Shown here in pieces: positions 18,210-26,343 of a stretch of 64,000 bases of DNA. The notes beneath the pieces are model-generated. The model was not told the DNA's origin. It ran no database searches and saw only the letters and a list, made by a program, of their open reading frames with translations. This DNA is from Desulfobacter sp. (GTDB lineage Bacteria > Desulfobacterota > Desulfobacteria > Desulfobacterales > Desulfobacteraceae): NCBI GenBank assembly GCA_028768525.1, contig CP054837.1, positions 4,274,001-4,338,000 on the forward strand, written 5' to 3'. Within the stretch, counting starts at the first letter, position 1. Every line of letters begins with the position of its first letter. Position numbers and translations under genes: made by a program.

Positions 18210-18517
18210 ATTCCAAGAAGTTTGTTTGCAGGCCGCCAATATACAGAAAAGGACCGGGGCCGTCAATAGGAAAATGAAGCGCCTTCAGTCGCTGACTGAT
18301 TTTCAGGAAAACAGGTCCGTTTTCCCGGAAAATGACCATCCGGGTCTGTTTTTCCGGACAGAAAAATGGACTGGATTTTGTGCGCAATGGGTGGGGATTA
18401 TGCCGAAAACCGCTTGGGTAAAGCGGTTTCGATTTCGGTTGCCCCCTGGCACACAATTTGTTAGTATCCCCCTTCCTAAAAGCCAGGGTAAGTCCATTCC
18501 AAGTTTTGTTTGCAGGC
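18210..18517. repeat. Direct repeat pair in the rnfB / rnf operon intergenic region
   Basis: ATTCCAAG...TTTGTTTGCAGGC occurs at 18210-18232 and again at 18497-18517, 287 bp apart; the second copy lacks two bases in the centre. The matching also extends upstream (GGTC/TATTCC). The two copies flank the middle of the 520-bp divergent region. They may be binding sites of one regulator acting on both rnf transcripts. Confidence 0.5.
18404..18462 (+). promoter_or_regulatory. Hairpin followed by a sigma-54-like box
   Basis: AAACCGCTT and AAGCGGTTT (18407-18429) form a perfect 9-bp stem with a 5-base loop. Just after it, CTGGCACA-CAAT-TTGTT (18446-18462) matches the -24/-12 layout except GT for GC at -12. 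It would start transcripts about 170 bp before the cytochrome gene. The rest of 18124-18644 shows no coding region. Confidence 0.35.
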
Positions 18518-18644
18518 AGAACACCCCCTAACGATAATTGCGGACCGACGTTGACGGCAGCTTGATGCCAAGGCCGGATTTTTGTGCGTCCCGAATGCAC
18601 CCGCAGGGGGAAGGATAATAACAGAGCATATTTAGGGAACCCGT

Positions 18645-19019
18645 ATGTCTTCACCAAACGCGCCGGGTACGGCGTTAAAAATAATTATTGTGCTGCTTGC
18701 CGTGGGCGGAATCGCCTATGCGGCTTTTCCCATGGCCGGGCCCGGGGAGCCGGTCCGGCTGGTATATAAGGGCAGCGCCGGTGGCGTGGTCTTTACCCAC
18801 GCTGTTCACGCATCGGAAGATGGCTATGTCCAGGACTGCCTGAGCTGCCATCATAATATCGAAGATGATGATGTTTACCAATGCCGCCAATGCCACGGAG
18901 ACGATGGCGACCCGGATCTTCCCGGCATCACCGATGCCCTGCATACCCAGTGTATCCGCTGCCATGAAGATGTGGGCGCCGGCCCCGTGGATTGTGCCGG
19001 ATGCCATCGCACAAAATAA
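18645..19019 (+). CDS. Membrane-anchored tetraheme cytochrome c of the Rnf operon
   Basis: The product is 124 residues with an N-terminal hydrophobic helix and four heme sites, CLSCH, CRQCH, CIRCH and CAGCH, in the cytochrome c3/c7 manner. It lies 12 bp before rnfC. Cytochromes in this position occur in Rnf operons of sulfate reducers and Methanosarcina, where they link Rnf to periplasmic or quinone electron carriers. It is probably the entry or exit point for electrons on the periplasmic side. Confidence 0.88.
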   Translation: MSSPNAPGTALKIIIVLLAVGGIAYAAFPMAGPGEPVRLVYKGSAGGVVFTHAVHASEDGYVQDCLSCHHNIEDDDVYQCRQCHGDDGDPDLPGITDALHTQCIRCHEDVGAGPVDCAGCHRTK

Positions 19020-19031
19020 AGGGGGGCGAAA

Positions 19032-20336
19032 ATGATCAATAATCTGTTTTTTGGATACGCTGCCCTCCGGCTGAACTATACCGGGCTGGAAGATAACCGC
19101 CCCGAACCGGTGGCGCTTTCTCTTCCCGGCGAGGTGAGCCTGCTGGCCGGGTGCACCCCGGACCAGGCCCTGCTTGTGGCAAAAAAGAAAACCCTTCTCA
19201 AAAAAGGGGAGGACGTCAGAACCGGCCAGCGCCTCCGGCTCTTTGAAACCGAGGATGTGTTTTTGCTCTCCACGGTCACCGGTACCGTATCCGGGGTTGG
19301 CCTTTATACCGGCCCCCTGGGACGGAAGCTGGTCCGGGTAAATATCGTTCCCGGGAAAGAGGAGGTCACGGACGATGGCCTCTTTGACACGGACAACCTG
19401 GATCCCGCCTCGGCCCATAAGTTTATCTCCCAGCTGCCCGGCCGGATGCGTCTGCTTCCCCTCCAGGGGGACCTGCCCCCCATCAACGAACTGGTGGTCT
19501 GCGCCGGGGAAAAGGACATCTCCGTTGTTTCAAACCAATACGCCCTCAAGCACGACGGCCGGCGGGTGGCCGATGGGATTGAGCTGTTGAAACGCGTCTC
19601 CGGGGTGAAAAAGGTGACCCTGGCCGTTCCCGGGGACCTGGCCCCCTGCGCAGGGGGCATGGGCGCACGGGTACTCAGCCTTTCCCGGCAGTATCCCGCG
19701 GCATCCCCCCGGCTCATTGCAAAAGAAATTCTGGGCCGGGCCGTTCCGGCAGCCAAACCACTGGCCCGGGAGGGGCTGGCCTTTATTTCCACGGAAACGG
19801 CCGCTGCCCTGGGGCGGATTGCCCAAAGAGAGGCCGGGGTATTTGACAAGACCCTCAGCCTGGTCCTGAAGAACGGCACCAGCATCCTTGTGAAAGTCCG
19901 CATCGGCACCCCCATCAGTCATATTCTTTCCCTGTTCAACCAAAGCCTGGTGGAGGGGGATTACCTCATTGGCGGTGGGCCGCTTACCGGGGTGGCCATC
20001 CATGACCCCGACTACACCATCTCCCCCTATATGGACGGCATCCTGGTCTGCGCCGGGGAGGATATCCTTGAAAACGGCGATTACGGCTGCATCAACTGCG
20101 GCAAATGCGTGCGGGTCTGCCCGGCCCGGGTGCCTGTCAACCTCTTGGTCCGCCATCTGACCCGGGGAGACTATCTCAAAGCAAGCGATCATTTTAATTT
20201 GGATTCCTGTCTGGAGTGCGGGCTCTGCACCTATGCCTGCGTTTCCAAGATCCCCATTCTCCAGCGCATCAAGCTGGGGAAAATGAAGCTGAGGGCCATG
20301 AAACAGGAAGTGATTGACGGAGGGAGAGCCCAATGA
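19032..20336 (+). CDS. rnfC: Rnf complex subunit C
   Basis: The 434-residue protein has the RnfC N-terminal barrel, the SLBB region, and two C-terminal 4Fe-4S motifs, CINCGKCVRVCPARV near residue 357 and CLECGLCTYACVSKI near 397. RnfC is the NADH-facing soluble subunit. The Gly-rich NADH/FMN-binding stretch is less typical than in NuoF-like RnfC (CAGEKDISV near 156). It overlaps rnfD by four bases. Confidence 0.92.
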   Translation: MINNLFFGYAALRLNYTGLEDNRPEPVALSLPGEVSLLAGCTPDQALLVAKKKTLLKKGEDVRTGQRLRLFETEDVFLLSTVTGTVSGVGLYTGPLGRKLVRVNIVPGKEEVTDDGLFDTDNLDPASAHKFISQLPGRMRLLPLQGDLPPINELVVCAGEKDISVVSNQYALKHDGRRVADGIELLKRVSGVKKVTLAVPGDLAPCAGGMGARVLSLSRQYPAASPRLIAKEILGRAVPAAKPLAREGLAFISTETAAALGRIAQREAGVFDKTLSLVLKNGTSILVKVRIGTPISHILSLFNQSLVEGDYLIGGGPLTGVAIHDPDYTISPYMDGILVCAGEDILENGDYGCINCGKCVRVCPARVPVNLLVRHLTRGDYLKASDHFNLDSCLECGLCTYACVSKIPILQRIKLGKMKLRAMKQEVIDGGRAQ

Positions 20337-21289
20337 CAAGATTACGCATCACCCACGCCCCTTTTTACCGCAGCGCCTGCACCATTCCCCAGCGAAGCCT
20401 GTGGATCCTGGGCGCCGCCCTTTTGTCCCTGGTTCCCGGGATCCTCTTCTACGGCATGCCGGCCTTTGCCGTGGCCGCCGTTTCCGTGGGATCGGCCATG
20501 GCCTGGGAGCATTTGTTCAGCCGCCTGACCGGCCGCCGGAACACGGTGACCGACTATAACGCCGCCCTCATCGGGCTGCTCCTGGCCATGATGCTGCCGG
20601 CCGGCGCGCCCTGGTGGCTGGTCATCACGGGCACCTTTGTGGCGGTGGTCCTGGGAAAGATGATTTTCGGCGGCATGGGGGGAAACCCCTTCTGTCCCGC
20701 AGCCCTGGGAGTTGCCGTCCTTCTGGTTTCCTGGGGGGATTATTTGGACTTCGACCTGGCCTACCGGCAGATGGCCGAAAATTTTGAAATGATGGAGCCC
20801 CTGGGGCTGGTGAAGTATTTCGGCGCGGCCATGGCCGAAAACTATCATATTTCCGATCTTTTGATGGGCCGGCAGGCCGGCGGCATGGGCACGGTCTGCG
20901 GGGCCGGCCTTCTGGCCGGCGGCATCCTGCTCATGGCCAGGGGGATCATCCACTGGGCAATCAGCCTCTCTTTTCTGGCAGGGGTGGCCGTGACCGCCCT
21001 CTGCTTCCAGTGGGCCGCCCCACAAACCTATGCCGGTCCCATCTTTCATCTGCTCACCGGGTATACCCTGTTCGGCGCCTTTTTTCTGGCCACCGAGGAT
21101 TCTTCATCCCCGGTGAACACAGCGGCCATGATCCTCTACGGACTTGGCGGCGGGGTGCTCACCGTATTGATCCGCAACAGGGGGCTGTATGTGGACGGGG
21201 TTATCTTTGCGGTGCTCATCATGAACCTGGCAAGCCCCCTGCTTGACCGTATCCGGCCCAAAGCCCTGGGCGCACAGGAAGTAAAATGA
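20333..21289 (+). CDS. rnfD: Rnf complex subunit D
   Basis: This 318-residue integral membrane protein has about nine hydrophobic segments and the conserved RnfD/NqrB core (NAALIGLLLAMMLPAGAPWW, GGMGGNPFCPAALGVA). RnfD is an ion-translocating, flavin-bearing subunit of the complex. The conserved loop FLATEDSSSPVN near residue 252 occupies the usual place of the TDPVTSP-like motif. It overlaps rnfC upstream and rnfG downstream by four bases each. Confidence 0.92.
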   Translation: MTRLRITHAPFYRSACTIPQRSLWILGAALLSLVPGILFYGMPAFAVAAVSVGSAMAWEHLFSRLTGRRNTVTDYNAALIGLLLAMMLPAGAPWWLVITGTFVAVVLGKMIFGGMGGNPFCPAALGVAVLLVSWGDYLDFDLAYRQMAENFEMMEPLGLVKYFGAAMAENYHISDLLMGRQAGGMGTVCGAGLLAGGILLMARGIIHWAISLSFLAGVAVTALCFQWAAPQTYAGPIFHLLTGYTLFGAFFLATEDSSSPVNTAAMILYGLGGGVLTVLIRNRGLYVDGVIFAVLIMNLASPLLDRIRPKALGAQEVK

Positions 21290-21888
21290 AAAATATCATT
21301 CATATGGTTGGGGTCCTGGCCCTGCTGGCCGGTTCCGCTGCGGGAATCCTGGCGGGCATGCGGGTGGCGACCATGGACAAAATTGAATATCAGCAGCTCA
21401 AGTTCCAGAAGGAACCCGTGGTGAGGCGGATCATGGAAGGATCTTCCCTGGACCCCATGGAGAACCGTTTCAAGCTGGATTACGGGGATCAAAAGCTCAC
21501 GGTATTTCCCGGCGTTATAGACGGTGAACCCGTGGCCGCCTTTGAGACCTTCGGGAAAGGATACTCCGGCGATGTCGGGGTAATGGTGGGGGTTTCCCTG
21601 TCCGATGGCAAAATCATCGGCATGGGGGTGACCACCCACAGCGAAACCCCGGGGATCGGCTCAAAGGCCAAGGAATCCCCGGATTTTGTGGACCGGTTTA
21701 AAGGGAAAAAACTGGTGAAAGCGTTCAGGGTCAGGGCCGACGGGGGCGAGGTGGACGGGATTTCCGGTGCCACCATCACCTCCCGCGGCGTGTGCATGGC
21801 CGCCGGCGAGGCCGGAAAAATCTACGGCGCACTGGGGGATAAACTTGCCGCTGCCGCCGGGGATGCAAAGGAGAATAACCATGAGTAA
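21286..21888 (+). CDS. rnfG: Rnf complex subunit G, FMN-binding
   Basis: The 200-residue protein has one N-terminal membrane helix and a periplasmic FMN-binding domain. The flavinylation motif is DGISGATITSRGV near residue 158, with the Thr that carries FMN by a phosphoester bond. HSETPGIGSKAK earlier is also conserved in this family. Overlap with rnfE (ATG 21881) is eight bases. Confidence 0.92.
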   Translation: MKNIIHMVGVLALLAGSAAGILAGMRVATMDKIEYQQLKFQKEPVVRRIMEGSSLDPMENRFKLDYGDQKLTVFPGVIDGEPVAAFETFGKGYSGDVGVMVGVSLSDGKIIGMGVTTHSETPGIGSKAKESPDFVDRFKGKKLVKAFRVRADGGEVDGISGATITSRGVCMAAGEAGKIYGALGDKLAAAAGDAKENNHE

Positions 21889-22483
21889 GTCCATTGTCAG
21901 AGAATTCACCAAGGGGCTCTGGCAGGAGCTGCCCCCCTTCCGCCTGGTGCTGGGGCTCTGCCCCGTTCTGGCGGTAACCATGAGCGTGGAAAACGGCATC
22001 GGCATGGGCCTGGCCACCACCTTTGTGCTGGCCGGTTCCAACATGCTGGTATCCCTTTTACGGAACCTTATCCCGGCCAAGATCAGGATCGCCTGTTTTA
22101 TCATCATCATCGCCACCTTCGTGACCATGGTGGAATTCATCATGCAGGCCTATGTCTATTCCCTCTACCTGAAGCTGGGGATATTCATTCCCCTGATCGT
22201 GGTGAACTGCGTGGTGCTGGGGCGGGCCGAGGCCTTTGCCAGCAAGAATGCCGTTCTGCCCTCCCTTGCTGACGGCCTGGGGATGGGGCTGGGGTTCACC
22301 CTTTCCCTCTCCCTCATCGGCACCTTCCGCGAGGTGCTGGGGAACGGCACCTTTCTGGGCCACCCGGTCTTCGGAGATGGGTTTGTGCCCTTTGAAATCA
22401 TGGTCAAGGCCCCCGGCGCCTTTGTTACCCTTGGGCTGCTTCTGGCTGTGATGAACCTTGTGCCTGCCAAGAAAGGAAGCTAA
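21881..22483 (+). CDS. rnfE: Rnf complex subunit E
   Basis: The start is ATG 21881 (MSKSIVREFTKGLW) after AAGGAG, giving 200 residues; a longer reading from 21767 would lie inside rnfG and is not supported. Six membrane helices and the RnfE/NqrD signature LVVNCVVLGRAEAFA are present (IVVNCVVLGRAEAFASKN). RnfE and RnfA form the symmetric pair of membrane subunits that hold a central Fe-S cluster; the Cys in NCVVLGR is the expected ligand. Confidence 0.92.
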   Translation: MSKSIVREFTKGLWQELPPFRLVLGLCPVLAVTMSVENGIGMGLATTFVLAGSNMLVSLLRNLIPAKIRIACFIIIIATFVTMVEFIMQAYVYSLYLKLGIFIPLIVVNCVVLGRAEAFASKNAVLPSLADGLGMGLGFTLSLSLIGTFREVLGNGTFLGHPVFGDGFVPFEIMVKAPGAFVTLGLLLAVMNLVPAKKGS

Positions 22484-22486
22484 GTT

Positions 22487-23062
22487 ATGGAAAACTATAT
22501 TGCCATGGCCATCGGTGCCATTTTTGTCAATAACATCCTCCTGGCCCAGGGGCTGGGTTCATGCCCCTATCTGGGCACCTCCAAGTCCATGGATACGGCC
22601 ATGGGCATGTCCATGGCCGTTATTTTCGTGCTGGTCATGGCCGGGGCCGCCACCTGGATCGCCGACCATTTTCTGCTCAAACCCTATGATATTGAATTCC
22701 TGCGGACCCTGGTCTTCATCCTCATTATCGCTTCATTGGTGCAGTTTGTGGAGATGTTCATGAAAAAGAGCGTCCCCGCCCTCTACGAGGGACTGGGGAT
22801 TTTCCTGCCCCTGATCACCACCAATTGCGCGGTCATGGGGGCCTGCCTCATGAACATCAACGAGGAATACGGATTTGTCACCGCCCTGGTGAATGCCCTT
22901 CTTTTGGGGGCGGGGTTCGGCCTGGCCCTGATCCTGTTTGCCGGGGTCCGGGAGCGGATCCTTTTAAACGATGTGCCCGAGGCCATTAAGGATACGGCCA
23001 TCGGCCTTGTGACCGCAGGGTTTATCTCCCTGGCCTTTTTCGGGTTCCAGGGGCTGGGGTAG
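22487..23062 (+). CDS. rnfA: Rnf complex subunit A
   Basis: The 191-residue protein has six membrane helices and the RnfA/NqrE motifs NNILLAQGLGSCPYLG near residue 12 and TNCAVMGACL near 105. It is the last gene of this transcript: rnfB, usually next, is absent here. Three bases separate it from rnfE. Its end lies 8 bp from the end of the converging acyl-CoA ligase gene. Confidence 0.93.
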   Translation: MENYIAMAIGAIFVNNILLAQGLGSCPYLGTSKSMDTAMGMSMAVIFVLVMAGAATWIADHFLLKPYDIEFLRTLVFILIIASLVQFVEMFMKKSVPALYEGLGIFLPLITTNCAVMGACLMNINEEYGFVTALVNALLLGAGFGLALILFAGVRERILLNDVPEAIKDTAIGLVTAGFISLAFFGFQGLG

Positions 23063-23070
23063 GCACCTGC

Positions 23071-24852
23071 CTAAGCCGTGGCCCGGGTATACATGGCTTC
23101 AATCAGGTCAAAGTATTTTTGTGAAATCACCTTCCGCCTGAATTTCAGGGTGGGGGTGATTTCGCCCTGTTCCACGGTAAAAGGCCTTGGCAGGAGAATA
23201 AATTTCTTAATGGTCTCAAACCGGGCCAGTTCCCCTGAGTTGAGGTCGATGCGCTTTCTGTAAAAGTCCAGGACCTCGGGCAGGGAGATCAGCTCTTCAA
23301 TGGAGTTCCATTTGATCTTTTGTTTTTTTGCCCAGGTTTCCAGGGCGTCCATGGCCGGGACCACCAGGGCGGAGATGAATTTTTGACGGTCCCCCACGGC
23401 CACGATCTGTTCAATGAAATAATCCTTGCCCACATGGGTTTCAATGTGCTGGGGGGCGATGTTTTTACCGCCGGAGGTAATAATCAGCTCCTTGATCCGG
23501 TCGGTGATGCGCAGATAGCCTTCTTCGTCGAATTCCCCGATATCCCCGGTCTTCAGCCAGCCGTTCACAATGGTTTCTGCGGTTTTTTCCGGGTTGTTGT
23601 AATAGCCCTGCATGACCTGGCCGCCTTTCACCAGGATTTCCCCCTGGTCGCCCAGCCTGACTTCGCAGCCGGGCACGGGTTTGCCAACGGTGCCGAATTT
23701 AAATGCCCCGGGGGCGTTGAAGGTGATCATGGGAGCGGTTTCCGTCATGCCGTATCCCTGGCAGATGAGCAGGCCGCAGGCAAAGAAAAATTCTTCTATA
23801 CTCTTTTCCAGGGGGGCGCCCCCGGCGGAGAAAAAGTTTTTGGGGCCGCCCACCGCATCCCTGACCTTGGACAGGACCAGCCGGTCCAGAATCCTGAATT
23901 TCAGTGAGAGAAGCAAGGATACGGGGCTGCCTTCCTGTTTTTTGGTGTGGTATTGCCAGCCGGCGGCAACGGCGGCATCGAACAGGGCCTTTTTGAGGGG
24001 GGAGGCGTTTTCCTGGCTGTTTCGTACGGCGGCATAGATCTTTTCATATAGCCTGGGCACCGATACCATGGCCGTGGGCCGGACCTCTTTCAGGGTCTCA
24101 ATCACCTTTTTGGGGTCTTCAAGATAGGTGTTCAACGCCCCTTTTGAATAGAGAAAATAGGACCACAGCCGTTCGTATACATGGCTTAGGGGGAGAAAGC
24201 ATAAAGAGACATCTTTGCTGGTGACGGTAAAATGTGCTTCCAGCGCCTTGAACTGGTGCAGGGCGTTGGCATGGCTGAGCATTACCCCCTTGGGGTTTCC
24301 GGTGGTGCCGGAGGTGTAGATAATGGTCAGGGTCTGACCGGCGGTCAGGCCGGCGTGCCGGGCCGTAACCTCCTCCCTCAGTTCCCGGCTGAGGCCGGTT
24401 TCCATGAAATCGTAAAAATAGATGCGCCGGGGATCTTCAGGGGCTGAATCCTCCCGTTCATAGGTGACGATTTTCAGGCCGCCCCCGGAAAGGGCCGCCA
24501 TATTGTCATATTGGAATCGATTGCCCGTAAAGACCAGGCCGATGCCGGCATCCTTAACGATGAAGGCGGATTGTTCCCGGGTGTTGGTGCTGTATATGGG
24601 GACTGAAACCGCCCCGGCCAGGATGCAGGCAAAATCGGTCACGGCCCATTCGTACCGGTTGGCCGAATAAATGCCCACCCGGTCCCCGGGCCGGATGCCG
24701 GCGTTGACCATGGCTGCGGCCAGGGTGTGGACGTGGGCCTTAAGCCGGCTGTAGGTCATGGACTGCCACTCAGTTTCTTTTTTGTACCGCAGTGCGGTGC
24801 GGCCGCTGTGCCGGTCCATGGATTCAATCAGTATTTTCCCCAGGTTTGTCAT
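23071..24852 (-). CDS. Long-chain acyl-CoA synthetase (AMP-forming)
   Basis: The 593-residue protein belongs to the ANL superfamily of adenylating enzymes. It has the P-loop TIIYTSGTTGNPKGVML near residue 180, YGMTETAPM near 365, and TGDIGEFDEEGYLRITDR near 440. It would activate a fatty acid to acyl-CoA for degradation or lipid synthesis, in the FAA1/FadD15 group. It stands alone, converging on rnfA. The exact chain-length preference cannot be read. Confidence 0.9.
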   Translation of the reverse strand: MTNLGKILIESMDRHSGRTALRYKKETEWQSMTYSRLKAHVHTLAAAMVNAGIRPGDRVGIYSANRYEWAVTDFACILAGAVSVPIYSTNTREQSAFIVKDAGIGLVFTGNRFQYDNMAALSGGGLKIVTYEREDSAPEDPRRIYFYDFMETGLSRELREEVTARHAGLTAGQTLTIIYTSGTTGNPKGVMLSHANALHQFKALEAHFTVTSKDVSLCFLPLSHVYERLWSYFLYSKGALNTYLEDPKKVIETLKEVRPTAMVSVPRLYEKIYAAVRNSQENASPLKKALFDAAVAAGWQYHTKKQEGSPVSLLLSLKFRILDRLVLSKVRDAVGGPKNFFSAGGAPLEKSIEEFFFACGLLICQGYGMTETAPMITFNAPGAFKFGTVGKPVPGCEVRLGDQGEILVKGGQVMQGYYNNPEKTAETIVNGWLKTGDIGEFDEEGYLRITDRIKELIITSGGKNIAPQHIETHVGKDYFIEQIVAVGDRQKFISALVVPAMDALETWAKKQKIKWNSIEELISLPEVLDFYRKRIDLNSGELARFETIKKFILLPRPFTVEQGEITPTLKFRRKVISQKYFDLIEAMYTRATA

Positions 24853-25039
24853 CTGCCTCTTTCCTTAAAACAAATTTAAAACCTGCTTCTTATACGGGCA
24901 TTGGGGGTAAATCAAGTCCCTGAAACCGTGGGGAAAAACGGTTGGCCGGCGGAAGCGGCGGCCCGCCCGCCGCAGGTGCCGATTGTAAAATTTTTGCAAC
25001 AGGGATGCGGATAGCCGGATCGGCGATTTTTCAGGGGGA

Positions 25040-25783
25040 TTAAAAAAAAGGTACAGGCAGGCCGCGGCGGATGTAATAATTGCTGATGATCTGCCTGATT
25101 TTTCCGGAATCCACCATCTCCCGGATCACCGATTCCAGGGCGGTGATGTCCGCCATGAACCTGGATTTTTTTGAAAGGCCGAAGTAAACCCTCTTTTCCC
25201 GGTTGAACCGGTAGTCCGCCATTACCAGCCGGTCCGAGATCTTTAATTTGTGCATGAAGTCGATGCCGGCTGCTTCGTTGGCGATCAGGGTGTCGATGCG
25301 CCCCAGGGCCAGTTTCCTGAAGTTGATGGAATGCTGGTGGACCGGGTCCTTGTTCAGGGTTGCGTCATTGTCGAACCGGGGAAAATAGTTTGCCCCGATC
25401 ACCGTTCCGATCTTCAGGCGCCTAAGATCCGCGTAGGACCGGATGGTGACGTACCGTTTTTTTGACACAAAAAATACGGTATCGGATCTTGTCTTATAGG
25501 CCGGCTGGATATACCGGATATAGGCTTCCCGATCCGGCCGTTTCAACAGGCCGCAGATCAGGTCCAGGTCCCCGTTTTCCATCATGATGAGGCGGCGCTT
25601 AAAAGGGGCGTTCTGGAAAAAAATTTCAAGATTCAGCCGGTGGGCCACGGCCCTGAGAATTTGGGCGTCGGGCCCTTCTTGGGCGTCAACGGCCGTTGAG
25701 GTGACAAGGATATCATGGCCTGCAAATACCGGTGCTGCAAAAACTGCCGCCAGAATGAGGCCTATGAGGAGCCGATACCTCAT
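25040..25783 (-). CDS. Periplasmic substrate-binding protein, family 3
   Basis: The product is 247 residues with a clear signal peptide (LLIGLILAAVFAAPVFAG, cleavage near 22). The mature part has the SBP_bac_3 fold pattern (GDLDLICGLLKRPDR, LKIGTVIGANYF, IDTLIANEAAG). No ABC permease or ATPase is nearby, and the usual amino-acid-binding Arg/Asp set is not obvious. Such solitary proteins may feed another sensor or transporter. It faces away from a glycine riboswitch 180 bp away; no functional link is shown. Confidence 0.85.
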   Translation of the reverse strand: MRYRLLIGLILAAVFAAPVFAGHDILVTSTAVDAQEGPDAQILRAVAHRLNLEIFFQNAPFKRRLIMMENGDLDLICGLLKRPDREAYIRYIQPAYKTRSDTVFFVSKKRYVTIRSYADLRRLKIGTVIGANYFPRFDNDATLNKDPVHQHSINFRKLALGRIDTLIANEAAGIDFMHKLKISDRLVMADYRFNREKRVYFGLSKKSRFMADITALESVIREMVDSGKIRQIISNYYIRRGLPVPFF

Positions 25784-25959
25784 TTGGGAATAACGATGGT
25801 TTTTCGATATGGAAACAGATCATTCATCACTTCCCCATTAACAGGAATAGCCGGCGCTGTAAAGAAGGAATCGGCCTGGCGGACGGCAAAGGGGCGGGAG
25901 CAAAAAAAACGGTTGATTTTTTATGGCCAAGGATGTAAAACCGCCGTCTTGTTACTCGG

Positions 25960-26175
25960 ATGAAAGCCGCAGGAGAGATCCTAAATCCTGTCCGCCCCAA
26001 GAGCGGAAAGGGTAAAAGGGCGCCGAAGAAGTAAATCTTTCAGGCAAAAGGACTGCAGCCGGACGAGCCTCTGGAGAGCCTCTTTATGAGCACCGAAGGA
26101 GCAAGCCGGGCCATTGAATAACATGATAGGAACAATGGGCCGGTGAAACTCTCAGGTACAAGGGACAGAGTGGTA
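25960..26175 (+). ncRNA. Tandem glycine riboswitch
   Basis: Two glycine aptamers lie in series. The first runs from GCAGGAGAGATCC (25969) through GGGCGCCGAAGAAGTAAATC to TTTCAGGCAAAAGGACTGC. The second runs from CTCTGGAGAGCC through GAGCACCGAAGGAGCAAGCC to AAACTCTCAGGTACAAGGGA, ending with ACAGAG. These are the conserved core elements of the family. It precedes an AGCS symporter, so glycine probably controls its own transport. Confidence 0.93.
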
Positions 26176-26212
26176 AGATATTTATATGGCATCATGTTCC
26201 CCGGACATGGTG

Positions 26213-26245
26213 CCGGCGCAGTATCATAGGGGCCGGATTTTTTTA
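26213..26245 (+). terminator. Candidate expression-platform terminator of the glycine riboswitch
   Basis: CCGGC (26213-26217) pairs with GCCGG (26232-26236) and is followed by seven T residues. CCGGACATGGTGCCGG just upstream (26201-26216) competes for the same bases and could act as anti-terminator. It lies between the aptamers and the symporter start. Confidence 0.5.
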
Positions 26246-26343
26246 TCCCGCCTCACCCGCACCAACCCCCGCACAGGTTTTTCTCTTTCAGACCGTTCCA
26301 TCCACAGGTTTTGCAATTGATTTTTTTTTGGAAGGAAACAACC

